From: Taenia hydatigena
Taxonomy: Eukaryota; Platyhelminthes; Cestoda; Cyclophyllidea; Taeniidae
Length of the DNA: 64,000 nucleotides
Reading direction: 5' to 3'
Assembly: GCA_036345935.2 (NCBI GenBank)
Contig: JADWOT020000005.1
Span: 19,012,369-19,076,368, forward strand
In this document: positions 13,000-25,219 of the stretch, piece by piece
Layout of the letters: each line of letters begins with the position of its first letter
Numbering within the stretch: the first letter of the stretch is position 1
Position numbers and translations under genes: made by a program
The notes under the pieces: generated by a model
Told to the model about the DNA's origin: nothing
Seen by the model: only the letters and a program-made list of their open reading frames with translations
Database searches by the model: none

Positions 13000-14967
13000 T
13001 CAATCCACCTCCTCGATGGTAGGACCACGGCCACCTGAACCCGCATCTCCACCCATACCGCCGCCTCCCATACCTCCTGGCATCCCACCTCCCATGCCTC
13101 CTGGCATCCCACCTGCACCACCTGCCTCCTGGTACATCTTCGTTATGATGGGATTGCACACACTCTCCAACTCCTTCTGCTTATGCTCGTACTCCTCCTT
13201 CTCCGCCTGCTGGTTACCATCCAACCACTTCAGCGTCTCCTCACACTTCTCCGTTATCCTCCTCCTATCCGACTCGCTTATCTTGTCCTTCACCTTCTCG
13301 TCCTCCACCGTCGACTTCATGCTGAACGCATAACTCTCCAACCCGTTCTTCGCCGCCACTCGATCTCTCTGCTTCTCATCCTCCTGCTTGAACTTCTCCG
13401 CGTCATTCACCATCCTCTCTATCTCCTCCTTCGACAAACGACCCTTGTCGTTGGTGATGGTGATCTTGTTCTGCTTCCCTGTCGACTTGTCCACCGCTGA
13501 CACATTGAGGATGCCGTTGGCGTCGATGTCGAACGTCACCTCTATCTGAGGCACACCACGCGGCGCCGGTGGGATACCCGACAACTCAAACTTCCCCAAC
13601 AAGTTATTGTCACGCGTCATTGCACGCTCACCCTCGTACACCTGAATCAACACTCCCGGCTGATTGTCCGAGTACGTTGTAAATGTCTGTGTCTGCTTCG
13701 TCGGAATCGTCGTGTTGCGCTTTATCAACGCCGTCATTACACCACCCGCCGTCTCCAGACCCAACGACAGTGGTGCCACATCCAACAGCAACAGGTCCTG
13801 CACCGCCTCCGACTTGTCACCCGTCAGAATGGCCGCCTGCACCGCCGCACCGTACGCCACCGCCTCATCCGGATTGATTGACTTGTTCAACTCACGACCG
13901 TTGAAGAAGTCCTGCAACAACTTCTGCACCTTCGGAATACGCGTCGATCCACCCACCAGCACTATCTCGTGCACAGCACCCTTGTCCAACTTCGCATCAC
14001 GCAACGCCTTCTCCACCGGATCCAACGTGCTGCGAAAGAGGTCGGAGCACAACTCCTCAAACCGGGCCCGTGTTATCGACGTGTAGAAGTCGATGCCCTC
14101 CAACAGCGAGTCTATCTCTATGTTCGCCTGCGCACTCGAACTCAGCGTCCTCTTCGCCCTCTCACACGCCGTCCTCAGACGTCGCACAGCTCTCTTGTTT
14201 GCCGTCAAATCCTTCCCCTTGTGCTTTCGCTTGAACTCCTCCACAAAGTGATTCACCAAACGTGAATCAAAGTCCTCACCACCCAGATGCGTGTCACCAG
14301 CCGTCGACTTCACCTCAAATATCCCATCCTCGATGGAGAGGATGGACACATCGAACGTCCCTCCACCCAAATCGAATATGAGCACATTGCGCTCCCTGTC
14401 CACCTTCTTGTCCAAACCATACGCAATAGCCGCCGCCGTCGGCTCATTGATTATGCGCAGCACATTCAAGCCTGAAATTGTGCCCGCATCCTTCGTCGCC
14501 TGACGTTGACTGTCGTTGAAGTACGCAGGCACCGTGATCACTGCATCGCTCACCTTCTTGCCCAAGTACGCCTCCGCCGTCTCCTTCATCTTTAACAGCA
14601 CCATCGACGATATCTCCTCCGCGCTGAATTGCTTCCTCTCACCACGATACTCCACCTCAATCTTCGGCTTGCCTCCCGCATTTATCACCTTAAACGGCCA
14701 GTGCTTCATGTCGTCCTGCACTGCCCTGTCGTCGAAACGACGCCCAATCAGACGCTTCGCATCGAACACTGTATTGGTGGGGTTCATCGCCACCTGGTTC
14801 TTCGCCGCATCGCCGATCAGACGCTCCGTATCCGTGAAGGCCACATAACTCGGCGTCGTGCGGTTGCCCTGATCATTCGCAATTATCTCCACCTTGCCAT
14901 GCTGAAACACACCCACGCACGAGAACGTTGTTCCCAAATCGATACCCACGGCCGGCCCCTTCGACAT
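13000..14967 (-). CDS. HSP70: Cytosolic HSP70 chaperone, copy 2 (left arm)
   Basis: Intronless, 655 residues, protein identical to copies 1 and 3. It has the three HSP70 signatures, the [13 protein letters not shown] linker, a Gly/Met-rich tail and terminal EEVD. The start at MSKGPAVG is 69 bp downstream of a TATA box; the in-frame extension upstream is rejected as 5' UTR. Compared with copy 1, the silent differences are concentrated in codons 3-6 (AAG, CCG, GCC here) and in the last codons plus the stop (TGA here, TAA in copy 1). The gene is a member of the left inverted-repeat arm and its mirror is 23252-25219. Confidence 0.97.
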   Translation of the reverse strand: MSKGPAVGIDLGTTFSCVGVFQHGKVEIIANDQGNRTTPSYVAFTDTERLIGDAAKNQVAMNPTNTVFDAKRLIGRRFDDRAVQDDMKHWPFKVINAGGKPKIEVEYRGERKQFSAEEISSMVLLKMKETAEAYLGKKVSDAVITVPAYFNDSQRQATKDAGTISGLNVLRIINEPTAAAIAYGLDKKVDRERNVLIFDLGGGTFDVSILSIEDGIFEVKSTAGDTHLGGEDFDSRLVNHFVEEFKRKHKGKDLTANKRAVRRLRTACERAKRTLSSSAQANIEIDSLLEGIDFYTSITRARFEELCSDLFRSTLDPVEKALRDAKLDKGAVHEIVLVGGSTRIPKVQKLLQDFFNGRELNKSINPDEAVAYGAAVQAAILTGDKSEAVQDLLLLDVAPLSLGLETAGGVMTALIKRNTTIPTKQTQTFTTYSDNQPGVLIQVYEGERAMTRDNNLLGKFELSGIPPAPRGVPQIEVTFDIDANGILNVSAVDKSTGKQNKITITNDKGRLSKEEIERMVNDAEKFKQEDEKQRDRVAAKNGLESYAFSMKSTVEDEKVKDKISESDRRRITEKCEETLKWLDGNQQAEKEEYEHKQKELESVCNPIITKMYQEAGGAGGMPGGMGGGMPGGMGGGGMGGDAGSGGRGPTIEEVD

Positions 14968-15035
14968 GACGCTCCAACACAAAACAACAAGCACAAGCAC
15001 ACCGCAAAGAGTGACCCTGCGCCCTCATGCAACGC

Positions 15036-15110
15036 TTTATACCGCTGCGCAGACGGCCTTCCAGAACATGTCAATGCTGCACGCATGAGTCTAGAATGTT
15101 CCTATCCAAT
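15036..15110 (-). promoter_or_regulatory. Heat-shock promoter of HSP70 copy 2
   Basis: Read on the minus strand: an inverted CCAAT box (15106-15110), a three-unit heat-shock element GGAACATTCTAGAC (15089-15102), a second two-unit element GTTCTGGAAG (15058-15067), and a TATAAA box (15036-15041) 69 bp upstream of the start codon. This is a complete textbook inducible HSP70 promoter. Confidence 0.85.
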
Positions 15111-17935
15111 CATCAACGGCCTTTGCGCCATGCTTCTTGCACATTGGCTAGCGTCTGCCTGCCCACGCGCACTGATGCATGCTACGACGTGAACACGCCT
15201 CATGGTGTGCGTGATGTGTGGTTATGCCCTTCATTGCCTACCCCATCGCTGACTTTATGCCCCAGTGCTAGTATGAAAGTTGTAGGAATGAAAAGGTGCA
15301 GGTGCGATGACGCGGAGGAGTGCAGGCATGCTATCTCATCTACTCCGTCTGAATAAATTTCGCAGACGCAGCGGCATTCGTGACTTCTAGAACAAATTAG
15401 CTAGCGTTGAAACGATGCAACCTGACGTTGAAGGAACGTCACACCATATCACTTGCACCAACATGTTTGCTATTCCATATTAAATGAAGAGCGTCTTACG
15501 TCAGTACACACACTCTACTCCTGACTGACACATCATTATCATGCGACACTATTTGTTCCCACCGTAGGCCATTTCACATTTGCCAAGTTAATCCTGCTGT
15601 GTTGTCGTAGGTGTGTTCGTGTTTCCAGAGCATTCCGCTCATGTGTTGCGCAAGCTCCTTCACATTTACAGTGTAGTATAAGCCAGCGTGTAATACTCCC
15701 TTGGTTGGCGATCCAGTCGGAGTTTGCTCCACCATTCAGGTTGCCTCGCATCAATGTATTTCTTTTTCAACGACATTCAATTAGTATTTGGGCGGCAATT
15801 TCTGAAAAGCACACCTTAGGCTACAGTCATGGCCTCCTATCATTGCTTGCTTAGGTGCGCCTCTTCATCAAAACTAAACGCGCATCATGCATTAAAATCC
15901 AGCACTACAACAGGTGCTCCCGCGATATACCATCACTGTCCGTCCGGTCTTGGCAACTACCATCCGAAGAGCGCCTGGCTTTGTACTCCACTATTGGATG
16001 ACTCGTCGAGTGGCGTCAACATCGCCACTGATGCATGAGGGTAGAGGTGGTTCCCTCATCATTCCCTGGCAGAGAGCGGTCTTCCTTTGTAGATGACCTA
16101 ATGCTGTCCTCGACTCCCCTCTCATCCGCCATCATTTGCTTGTGTTTCGGACAATAAATGGCTACTTAATCCAAAAAAAATTATTTAGTCTAACTCACCT
16201 TACAGTTGGTGGGACAGGTGTCTAACACTGTCTACTTCCAATAGGTCGCAGGCGCGTCTTTTGCCATCGTGATCGCATTGTCGCACGAGACATCCTTTTG
16301 CCTGCCACTCATGCCTGCGGCTTTACTCTCTCCTTGGGATGACTAATTGCTTAAACCACTAAAGTAAACATCTCCGAGATGGAATCCTCCTTGCATCGAC
16401 TAACATCCGCCACATTCCCATCCACCATCCACCAGTTAGCTGAACCACCAACGATCCGTTCAACCAGTCCAGCAGTTAATGCACTCCGTTCCCACGATGA
16501 CTTACAGCTATATCCACTTCTGCATCCACCACATCCAAACACGCACATGAAGTCGGGACAATTGTACGGTAACGCTGTACTTCTTCGCGTGCAATGCTGC
16601 AGTGATGTAAGCATTGTAGGGTATCACGGTTGGAGGAGCGTATAAGCCGTCTTCACGGCTCTAAAATGGTTTGATTTCGCCTGGTGTGCCGTCACGTCTT
16701 CATTTCGTCACTGTTGCCGCGGCGCGTGAGTCATCCAACCTCGCCCATTTGATACTCATGCCCCGTCTGAGTCGCGTAGTCACGATTTGACCCCAGATGC
16801 GTCTCCCTCCTCCTCTCCCTATCTCTACCGCTTATCTGAGACGAGGACATCGTGGCTGATTGATATGATAGTCGTATTTCATCGACTGGTGAGCGGATAT
16901 AAGTGCGTGGAACAATTCTTCGTGAACATTTAATATCGGTCTAGGTGCATCAGTTTGCTTTTCAAAGCATTAAAAAACTCAACGGCTAAATCAATACGTA
17001 AATTAGGCAATCCAACTTTCTGTCGTCAGGTTTGCGTGTCTACTTAGTAGGGTATGCCAAAGTGCATCATAATTACTGAATTGTGAGGTGCCTACACCTC
17101 GACATTAGCGTTGCACACCCACTTTCGCACCTATAATCGGCTTCAGAAATGCACTGAGGTGGTCTATTTAACAAATCAATCACATTACTTTCAGTGCAAT
17201 CTGGGGGACTAATGCTGTCACAAATTGGCCTGATCTGGCCCCACCACCGTGCTCCAACTTGGCTTCCCATCACGCAGCAACATCACTTAGTGAGTGGAAT
17301 TCCCAAGCATTCCGGGTTGAATAGATTTTTCCGTGAACACAACTTGCGCACTCACGGTGGTTAATGCTTCCTTAAATGCCTTCCCTGACGAATTAACGGC
17401 ATTTTAACTTAAATAACAGAGAAACATCTCATGCGTCATCTATCATGCCCTTAAAATCCCTTAGCGATGGCAATGTAAAGCGCATTCCATGCAGGCTTAG
17501 TAGCGGAGGTTTACGATCGCAATACTTGTGTGGTATGGATACGATTTGTTTTCGCGAAGTCAACCCCTAAACTGTCTAACTGGAAGCCTAGAGGAAATGG
17601 AGTAACGTGGCATTTCGAGAGTAATCCATTATCCGCTTCTGCGGCCCTTTATCACGCCACGCGGGCTAGACCAACCGACGGAATCACCGGTAACTGGCGC
17701 ACTCCCCGATACTCACACGTCCTCGCACGCCGCCAACCCCTCCGCGGACAAAGGTGACACCACCGGCGTGAACCGACCCCACGCACACCTTCCACCGGTC
17801 TCCGCACCCATAACCCGAACATCATCCGCACCTAATTATCGAGCCCAAGAGATCCAGAAATAAGACGCCTCACGAAACGAAGTTTTAATAACGTATTTTA
17901 CATATGCACACACAGACAACAACCTACAAACAGCT
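15111..17935. other. Inner non-coding part of left arm and start of spacer
   Basis: No recognisable gene. It contains the inner end of the inverted repeat at 16964 and a tandem 7 bp duplication (16420-16433, ATCCACC twice) that is single in the other arm. The last part should hold the 3' UTR of the canonical HSP90. Confidence 0.5.
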
Positions 17936-20206
17936 TTAGTCAACCTCTTCCATAGCGGCACCATCATCCCCAGCCTCCACAGGCGCAGCCGTATCGCTAC
18001 CAGCAGTAGGCTTGTCCTCCTCCATGGTTTCATCCTCTGGAATCTCCAAACACATACTTATCAGCTCGTGGATCTTATTGGCATGGGCCTTCGGATCCTC
18101 CAAAGTGAAACCAGAGGCGAGCAGAGCTGTGCTGAACAGCATGTTGATGAGGTCCTTGCAAATCTTGTTTGGTTCACCTTCAGCCGACAACATCTCCTTG
18201 AGGCAAATCATAACCTTATGGTCGGGGTTGATCTCCAAATGCTTCTTAGCAGACATATACCCCATAGTACTAGAGTCGCGAAGCGCTTGGGCTTTCATGA
18301 TCCGCTCCATGTTAGCAGACCAACCGAACGTCGACGTAACAATACAGCAGGGAGAGCTGGTAAGCCTGTTGGACACGGTGACTTTCTCAACCTTATTACC
18401 CAAAATATCCTTTATCTTCTTGCATGTAGGTTCGAACGAAGCCTTTACTTCCTCGAACCTTTTTTTCTCTTCCTCATCTTCTGGAAGCTCAAGGCCCTCC
18501 TTCGTTACGCATACCAATTTCTTCCCATCATACTCACGCAGTTGAGGTACTGCATACTCATCGATTGGGTCTACCATGTACAGTACCTCAAGGCCACGCT
18601 TCTTTAGTACCTCAGTGAAGGCAGAATTAGCAAGACTCTCCTTGCTTTCGCCGGTGATGTAGTAAATGTCCTTCTGGTGCTCCTTCATGCGAGACACATA
18701 GTCCTTCAGACTGGTCATCTCATCACCACTCTGGGAGGAGTAATAACGCAACAACTCGGCCAACTTCTTACGGTTCGTGCTATCTTCGTGAATACCGAGC
18801 TTAATGTTCTTGGAGAACTGCTCATAGAACTTCTTGTATGTCTCGGCATCCTCCGCCAGTTCTTCAAACAGCTCCATGCATTTCTTGACCAGGTTCTTTC
18901 GAATTACTTTCAAAATCTTGTTCTGCTGTAGCATTTCACGACTGATATTTAGAGGTAGATCCTCAGAGTCGACGACACCTCGGATGAAGTTCAAATATTC
19001 TGGAATAAGGTCTTCGCAGTTGTCCATGATGAACACGCGCCTGACATAGAGCTTGATGTTGTTACGCTTCTTCCTGTTCTCAAACAAGTCAAAGGGAGCA
19101 CGCTTTGGGACAAACAGCAACGCGCGAAACTCCAGTTGACCCTCGATTGAGAAGTGTTTGACGGCCAAATGATCCTCCCAATCATTGCTAAGCGACTTGT
19201 AAAACTCGCCATATTCTTCCTGACTAATATCCTCTGGATTTCGAGTCCAGAGAGGCTTGGTCTTGTTCAATTCCTCCTCATCAATGTACTTCTCCTTGAT
19301 TTGCTTCTTCTTCTTCTTTTTCTTCTCACCTTTCTCTCCGCTGCCTTCGCCGCCTTCATCTTCAGATTCCTCTTCATCGAGGTCCTCTACTTCCGGCTTC
19401 TCCTCGTCGGCCTTCTCCCCTTCCTTAACTTCCTCCTCTTCGTCGTCCGAGACCTCCTTTGTCCTCTCCTTCTCAACAAACAGCTTGATGGGGTAGCTGA
19501 TAAATTGCGAATGCTTCTTGATGACCTCCTTGATGCGACGCTCCTCCAGGTACTCAGACTGGTCCTCCTTAATGTGCAGAACCACCTTGGTACCACGACC
19601 CAGGGGATCCTCACTGCACGGACGAATCGTAAACGAGCCGCCAGCCGAGGACTCCCACAAGTACTGCTCGTCGTCGTTATTCTTTGAAATAACTTGAACC
19701 TTATCCGCAACAAGGTAAGCAGAGTAGAAGCCCACACCAAACTGCCCAATCATGGAGATATCGGCGCCGGCATTTAGTGCTTCCATGAAAGCCTTGGTTC
19801 CAGAACGCGCAATAGTACCCAGGTTATTCACCAAATCAGCTTTAGTCATGCCAATTCCCGTATCAATTATGGTTAACGTGCTATCGGCCTTGTTTGGAAT
19901 GATCTACAAGAAAACCCACAAATAGAACCCATCACGTACAAACATGCGGAGATAATTGCAAATAGTGTTACTTGCCTTAATGCAAAGTTCAGATTCAGTA
20001 TCGAGGACCGATGGCTCCGTAAGGCTTTTGTAACGGATTTTGTCCAGAGCATCCGAACCATTAGATATCAACTCTCTCAGGAAGATCTCCTTGTTCGAGT
20101 AAAAAGTGTTGATGATAAGGCTCATGAGCTGAGCGATCTCTGCCTGGAAGGCAAAGGTCTCAACCTCCTGCGTCATTGGAACGTCGGTATCAACTTGACC
20201 AGACAT
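17936..20206 (-). CDS. HSP90: Canonical cytosolic HSP90 (2 exons)
   Basis: Coding exons are complement(17936..19903, 19976..20206), giving 732 residues, close to the usual length. HSP90 is the dimeric ATP-dependent chaperone of kinases and receptors. Seen in order: N-terminal GHKL ATPase domain with Glu45 ([16 protein letters not shown]), Asp91 (DTGIGM) and [10 protein letters not shown]; a long charged linker (about residues 215-275, acidic run then a seven-lysine run); the middle domain with catalytic Arg in [10 protein letters not shown]; the C-terminal dimerisation domain; and the terminal MEEVD that binds TPR co-chaperones. The first exon starts at MSGQVDTDV; an upstream in-frame extension runs into promoter sequence and is rejected. 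The 72 bp intron has a GC donor (AAG|GCAAGT) and TAG acceptor; the only GT nearby would break the frame. It is the only full-featured HSP90 in the window, lying in the spacer between the two repeat arms. Confidence 0.97.
19904..19975 (-). other. GC-AG intron of HSP90
   Basis: A 72 bp phase-0 intron after Lys77. The donor reads AAG|GCAAGT, the consensus for the minor GC-AG class, and the acceptor is CTTGTAG. The HSP90-like genes in the arms have an intron at the same position with a normal GT donor (AGG|GTGACC). Confidence 0.9.
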
Positions 20207-20258
20207 CGCAACCGTAGGCGAAACGTAGAAAAGCTGGCGCACGACACCAAAACAAACG

Positions 20259-20331
20259 CTTATAAGCCAGCTTTCGAATGTTCTGGAACAGCAGCGTATG
20301 TTAACCAATCATATAGCAAGAGAACTTTCTA
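20259..20331 (-). promoter_or_regulatory. Heat-shock promoter of canonical HSP90
   Basis: On the minus strand upstream of the HSP90 start: a TATA box in the palindrome GCTTATAAGC (20259-20268), a three-unit heat-shock element GAAtgTTCtgGAA (20276-20288, plus-strand reading), a CCAAT box (20305-20309) and a further partial element GAActTTCtaGG (20322-20333). Confidence 0.8.
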
Positions 20332-20333
20332 GG

Positions 20334-20997
20334 CTAGTCCGTTCGAATATGATTGGTTAAGAGCAATTACCATGATAGCATATGCGTTAGCACCCTTAAC
20401 ATTAGACGTGAATATTACAATGGGTTTCGTTTACATATTTCTTCCCATAATAGGTGTGATTTAGTAATACAGTGCATTTTGTTCTTCCCAGGAACCAAAC
20501 TCATCATCCTTAATTCCTGGAATCGTTCTTCCTATTTCTCTTCTTCACTAAAAATGAAAAATTCCAAAATCAAACTGACGCTACAAAGCACTACGCAAAG
20601 AACTGTCGAAATTTTCAATTAGACTGATTGAAATTGTTGCATATCATAGGTGGCTAACTCATCACTGACATCTATTTTGCATTGTATGACGGACGATGCT
20701 GAAATTAGGTGGCTGACCCGCATCCCTGATGCGCTGTGCAAGTGCTTGAAAGGGATGGAATTCAAAGGCTGATGCCTTTTTACTAAACCTCACTCAAGCG
20801 TCAAGCTGTGGTTATTTATGATCCACCAGTTTCCCATTAACCGTGGAGATGCTTTATTTTGTACGTGAGAGGTGTTAACCTCTTCTATGCCTTCTCCATG
20901 TCTTCATTAACAACACCTCATCAATGTCTGGAAATAAGCGAATGTGACGATTGAGGGCTTCAGAATGTGGCGTGCAGCTGTGCTGACTCACGCGGGT
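20334..20997. other. Intergenic centre of the cluster
   Basis: AT-rich, no recognisable gene. The direction of transcription of the chaperone genes switches here. Confidence 0.5.
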
Positions 20998-21024
20998 TTC
21001 TAGAATGTTCGCTACGCATTTAAA
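20998..21024 (+). promoter_or_regulatory. Orphan heat-shock element with TATA-like box
   Basis: A perfect three-unit heat-shock element TTCtaGAAtgTTC (20998-21010) is followed after eight bases by TTTAAA (21019-21024). The spacing resembles the canonical HSP90 promoter read in the opposite direction. No chaperone frame follows before the right repeat arm starts at 21262. It may be the remnant promoter of a deleted gene, a non-coding heat-inducible transcript, or chance. Confidence 0.55.
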
Positions 21025-21261
21025 GTGCGGGCGTGCGCGCATGCACGCCGGCGACGTTGTGCCAGAAGAGCTTGGCTCCGAGCACATCACTTGGTAAATA
21101 CGAGACTAAAATAAAGGGTTTGCCACATCTTAACGAATGAAAAGCACAAATATGTCGCGAATGTTAACCAAGCAATGAATTCATGTTCAAAAAAGGGGAA
21201 TTAGGTCGTTCGGAAGATGATTTGCTTAAAAACAAGTCTTAACAGTACCATACAACTACTC

Positions 21262-23108
21262 TGAAAAGCAAACTGATGCACCTAGACCGATATTAAATGT
21301 TCACGAAGAATTGTTCCACGCACTTATATCCGCTCACCAGTCGATGAAATACGACTATCATATCAATCAGCCACGATGTCCTCGTCTCAGATAAGCGGTA
21401 GAGATAGGGAGAGGAGGAGGGAGACGCATCTGGGGTCAAATCGTGACTACGCGACTCAGACGGGGCATGAGTATCAAATGGGCGAGGTTGGATGACTCAC
21501 GCGCCGCGGCAACAGTGACGAAATGAAGACGTGACGGCACACCAGGCGAAATCAAACCATTTTAGAGCCGTGAAGACGGCTTATACGCTCCTCCAACCGT
21601 GATACCCTACAATGCTTACATCACTGCAGCATTGCACGCGAAGAAGTACAGCGTTACCGTACAATTGTCCCGACTTCATGTGCGTGTTTGGATGTGGTGG
21701 ATGCAGAAGTGGATATAGCTGTAAGTCATCGTGGGAACGGAGTGCATTAACTGCTGGACTGGTTGAACGGATCGTTGGTGGTTCAGCTAACTGGTGGATG
21801 GGAATGTGGCGGATGTTAGTCGATGCAAGGAGGATTCCATCTCGGAGATGTTTACTTTAGTGGTTTAAGCAATTAGTCATCCCAAGGAGAGAGTAAAGCC
21901 GCAGGCATGAGTGGCAGGCAAAAGGATGTCTCGTGCGACAATGCGATCACGATGGCAAAAGACGCGCCTGCGACCTATTGGGAGTAGACAGTGTTAGACA
22001 CCTGTCCCACCAACTGTAAGGTGAGTTAGACTAAATAATTTTTTTTGGATTAAGTAGCCATTTATTGTCCGAAACACAAGCAAATGATGGCGGATGAGAG
22101 GGGAGTCGAGGACAGCATTAGGTCATCTACAAAGGAAGACCGCTCTCTGCCAGGGAATGATGAGGGAACCACCTCTACCCTCATGCATCAGTGGCGATGT
22201 TGACGCCACTCGACGAGTCATCCAATAGTGGAGTACAAAGCCAGGCGCTCTTCGGATGGTAGTTGCCAAGACCGGACGGACAGTGATGGTATATCGCGGG
22301 AGCACCTGTTGTAGTGCTGGATTTTAATGCATGATGCGCGTTTAGTTTTGATGAAGAGGCGCACCTAAGCAAGCAATGATAGGAGGCCATGACTGTAGCC
22401 TAAGGTGTGCTTTTCAGAAATTGCCGCCCAAATACTAATTGAATGTCGTTGAAAAAGAAATACATTGATGCGAGGCAACCTGAATGGTGGAGCAAACTCC
22501 GACTGGATCGCCAACCAAGGGAGTATTACACGCTGGCTTATACTACACTGTAAATGTGAAGGAGCTTGCGCAACACATGAGCGGAATGCTCTGGAAACAC
22601 GAACACACCTACGACAACACAGCAGGATTAACTTGGCAAATGTGAAATGGCCTACGGTGGGAACAAATAGTGTCGCATGATAATGATGTGTCAGTCAGGA
22701 GTAGAGTGTGTGTACTGACGTAAGACGCTCTTCATTTAATATGGAATAGCAAACATGTTGGTGCAAGTGATATGGTGTGACGTTCCTTCAACGTCAGGTT
22801 GCATCGTTTCAACGCTAGCTAATTTGTTCTAGAAGTCACGAATGCCGCTGCGTCTGCGAAATTTATTCAGACGGAGTAGATGAGATAGCATGCCTGCACT
22901 CCTCCGCGTCATCGCACCTGCACCTTTTCATTCCTACAACTTTCATACTAGCACTGGGGCATAAAGTCAGCGATGGGGTAGGCAATGAAGGGCATAACCA
23001 CACATCACGCACACCATGAGGCGTGTTCACGTCGTAGCATGCATCAGTGCGCGTGGGCAGGCAGACGCTAGCCAATGTGCAAGAAGCATGGCGCAAAGGC
23101 CGTTGATG
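21262..23108. other. Inner non-coding part of right arm
   Basis: Mirror of the inner part of the left arm. No recognisable gene or structured RNA seen. Confidence 0.5.
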
Positions 23109-23183
23109 ATTGGATAGGAACATTCTAGACTCATGCGTGCAGCATTGACATGTTCTGGAAGGCCGTCTGCGCAGCGGTATAAA
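23109..23183 (+). promoter_or_regulatory. Heat-shock promoter of HSP70 copy 3
   Basis: Inverted CCAAT (23109-23113), three-unit heat-shock element GGAACATTCTAGAC (23117-23130), second element GTTCTGGAAG (23152-23161) and TATAAA (23178-23183), 69 bp before the start codon. It is identical to the promoter of copy 2. Confidence 0.85.
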
Positions 23184-23251
23184 GCGTTGCATGAGGGCGC
23201 AGGGTCACTCTTTGCGGTGTGCTTGTGCTTGTTGTTTTGTGTTGGAGCGTC

Positions 23252-25219
23252 ATGTCGAAGGGGCCGGCCGTGGGTATCGATTTGGGAACAACGTTCTCGT
23301 GCGTGGGTGTGTTTCAGCATGGCAAGGTGGAGATAATTGCGAATGATCAGGGCAACCGCACGACGCCGAGTTATGTGGCCTTCACGGATACGGAGCGTCT
23401 GATCGGCGATGCGGCGAAGAACCAGGTGGCGATGAACCCCACCAATACAGTGTTCGATGCGAAGCGTCTGATTGGGCGTCGTTTCGACGACAGGGCAGTG
23501 CAGGACGACATGAAGCACTGGCCGTTTAAGGTGATAAATGCGGGAGGCAAGCCGAAGATTGAGGTGGAGTATCGTGGTGAGAGGAAGCAATTCAGCGCGG
23601 AGGAGATATCGTCGATGGTGCTGTTAAAGATGAAGGAGACGGCGGAGGCGTACTTGGGCAAGAAGGTGAGCGATGCAGTGATCACGGTGCCTGCGTACTT
23701 CAACGACAGTCAACGTCAGGCGACGAAGGATGCGGGCACAATTTCAGGCTTGAATGTGCTGCGCATAATCAATGAGCCGACGGCGGCGGCTATTGCGTAT
23801 GGTTTGGACAAGAAGGTGGACAGGGAGCGCAATGTGCTCATATTCGATTTGGGTGGAGGGACGTTCGATGTGTCCATCCTCTCCATCGAGGATGGGATAT
23901 TTGAGGTGAAGTCGACGGCTGGTGACACGCATCTGGGTGGTGAGGACTTTGATTCACGTTTGGTGAATCACTTTGTGGAGGAGTTCAAGCGAAAGCACAA
24001 GGGGAAGGATTTGACGGCAAACAAGAGAGCTGTGCGACGTCTGAGGACGGCGTGTGAGAGGGCGAAGAGGACGCTGAGTTCGAGTGCGCAGGCGAACATA
24101 GAGATAGACTCGCTGTTGGAGGGCATCGACTTCTACACGTCGATAACACGGGCCCGGTTTGAGGAGTTGTGCTCCGACCTCTTTCGCAGCACGTTGGATC
24201 CGGTGGAGAAGGCGTTGCGTGATGCGAAGTTGGACAAGGGTGCTGTGCACGAGATAGTGCTGGTGGGTGGATCGACGCGTATTCCGAAGGTGCAGAAGTT
24301 GTTGCAGGACTTCTTCAACGGTCGTGAGTTGAACAAGTCAATCAATCCGGATGAGGCGGTGGCGTACGGTGCGGCGGTGCAGGCGGCCATTCTGACGGGT
24401 GACAAGTCGGAGGCGGTGCAGGACCTGTTGCTGTTGGATGTGGCACCACTGTCGTTGGGTCTGGAGACGGCGGGTGGTGTAATGACGGCGTTGATAAAGC
24501 GCAACACGACGATTCCGACGAAGCAGACACAGACATTTACAACGTACTCGGACAATCAGCCGGGAGTGTTGATTCAGGTGTACGAGGGTGAGCGTGCAAT
24601 GACGCGTGACAATAACTTGTTGGGGAAGTTTGAGTTGTCGGGTATCCCACCGGCGCCGCGTGGTGTGCCTCAGATAGAGGTGACGTTCGACATCGACGCC
24701 AACGGCATCCTCAATGTGTCAGCGGTGGACAAGTCGACAGGGAAGCAGAACAAGATCACCATCACCAACGACAAGGGTCGTTTGTCGAAGGAGGAGATAG
24801 AGAGGATGGTGAATGACGCGGAGAAGTTCAAGCAGGAGGATGAGAAGCAGAGAGATCGAGTGGCGGCGAAGAACGGGTTGGAGAGTTATGCGTTCAGCAT
24901 GAAGTCGACGGTGGAGGACGAGAAGGTGAAGGACAAGATAAGCGAGTCGGATAGGAGGAGGATAACGGAGAAGTGTGAGGAGACGCTGAAGTGGTTGGAT
25001 GGTAACCAGCAGGCGGAGAAGGAGGAGTACGAGCATAAGCAGAAGGAGTTGGAGAGTGTGTGCAATCCCATCATAACGAAGATGTACCAGGAGGCAGGTG
25101 GTGCAGGTGGGATGCCAGGAGGCATGGGAGGTGGGATGCCAGGAGGTATGGGAGGCGGCGGTATGGGTGGAGATGCGGGTTCAGGTGGCCGTGGTCCTAC
25201 CATCGAGGAGGTGGATTGA
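23252..25219 (+). CDS. HSP70: Cytosolic HSP70 chaperone, copy 3 (right arm)
   Basis: Intronless, 655 residues, identical in protein to copies 1 and 2 and apparently identical in DNA to copy 2, of which it is the mirror. All three HSP70 signatures, the hydrophobic linker, the Gly/Met-rich tail and the terminal EEVD are present, so it should bind TPR co-chaperones in the cytosol. It is transcribed divergently from the canonical HSP90 on its left and in the same direction as the HSP90-like gene on its right. The start is MSKGPAVG at 23252. Confidence 0.97.
   Translation: MSKGPAVGIDLGTTFSCVGVFQHGKVEIIANDQGNRTTPSYVAFTDTERLIGDAAKNQVAMNPTNTVFDAKRLIGRRFDDRAVQDDMKHWPFKVINAGGKPKIEVEYRGERKQFSAEEISSMVLLKMKETAEAYLGKKVSDAVITVPAYFNDSQRQATKDAGTISGLNVLRIINEPTAAAIAYGLDKKVDRERNVLIFDLGGGTFDVSILSIEDGIFEVKSTAGDTHLGGEDFDSRLVNHFVEEFKRKHKGKDLTANKRAVRRLRTACERAKRTLSSSAQANIEIDSLLEGIDFYTSITRARFEELCSDLFRSTLDPVEKALRDAKLDKGAVHEIVLVGGSTRIPKVQKLLQDFFNGRELNKSINPDEAVAYGAAVQAAILTGDKSEAVQDLLLLDVAPLSLGLETAGGVMTALIKRNTTIPTKQTQTFTTYSDNQPGVLIQVYEGERAMTRDNNLLGKFELSGIPPAPRGVPQIEVTFDIDANGILNVSAVDKSTGKQNKITITNDKGRLSKEEIERMVNDAEKFKQEDEKQRDRVAAKNGLESYAFSMKSTVEDEKVKDKISESDRRRITEKCEETLKWLDGNQQAEKEEYEHKQKELESVCNPIITKMYQEAGGAGGMPGGMGGGMPGGMGGGGMGGDAGSGGRGPTIEEVD

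Larger units (their letters stand above)
7471..16964. repeat. Left arm of large inverted repeat
   Basis: Reverse-complement match to 21262-30779. Paired positions sum to 38250 at the outer end, 38218-38219 over the genes and 38226 at the inner end, so the arms are collinear apart from three small indels: a 32 bp microsatellite difference, one base in an A-run within the HSP90-like intron, and a 7 bp tandem duplication. Homology stops sharply at the GATAAGGCGATAA side (7471) and at TTGCTTTTCA (16964). The arm contains one divergent HSP90 and one HSP70, both on the minus strand. Confidence 0.95.

Noticed and set aside
19154..19687. 177-codon Leu-rich frame antisense to HSP90
   Set aside because: Shadow of the charged-linker coding sequence of HSP90.
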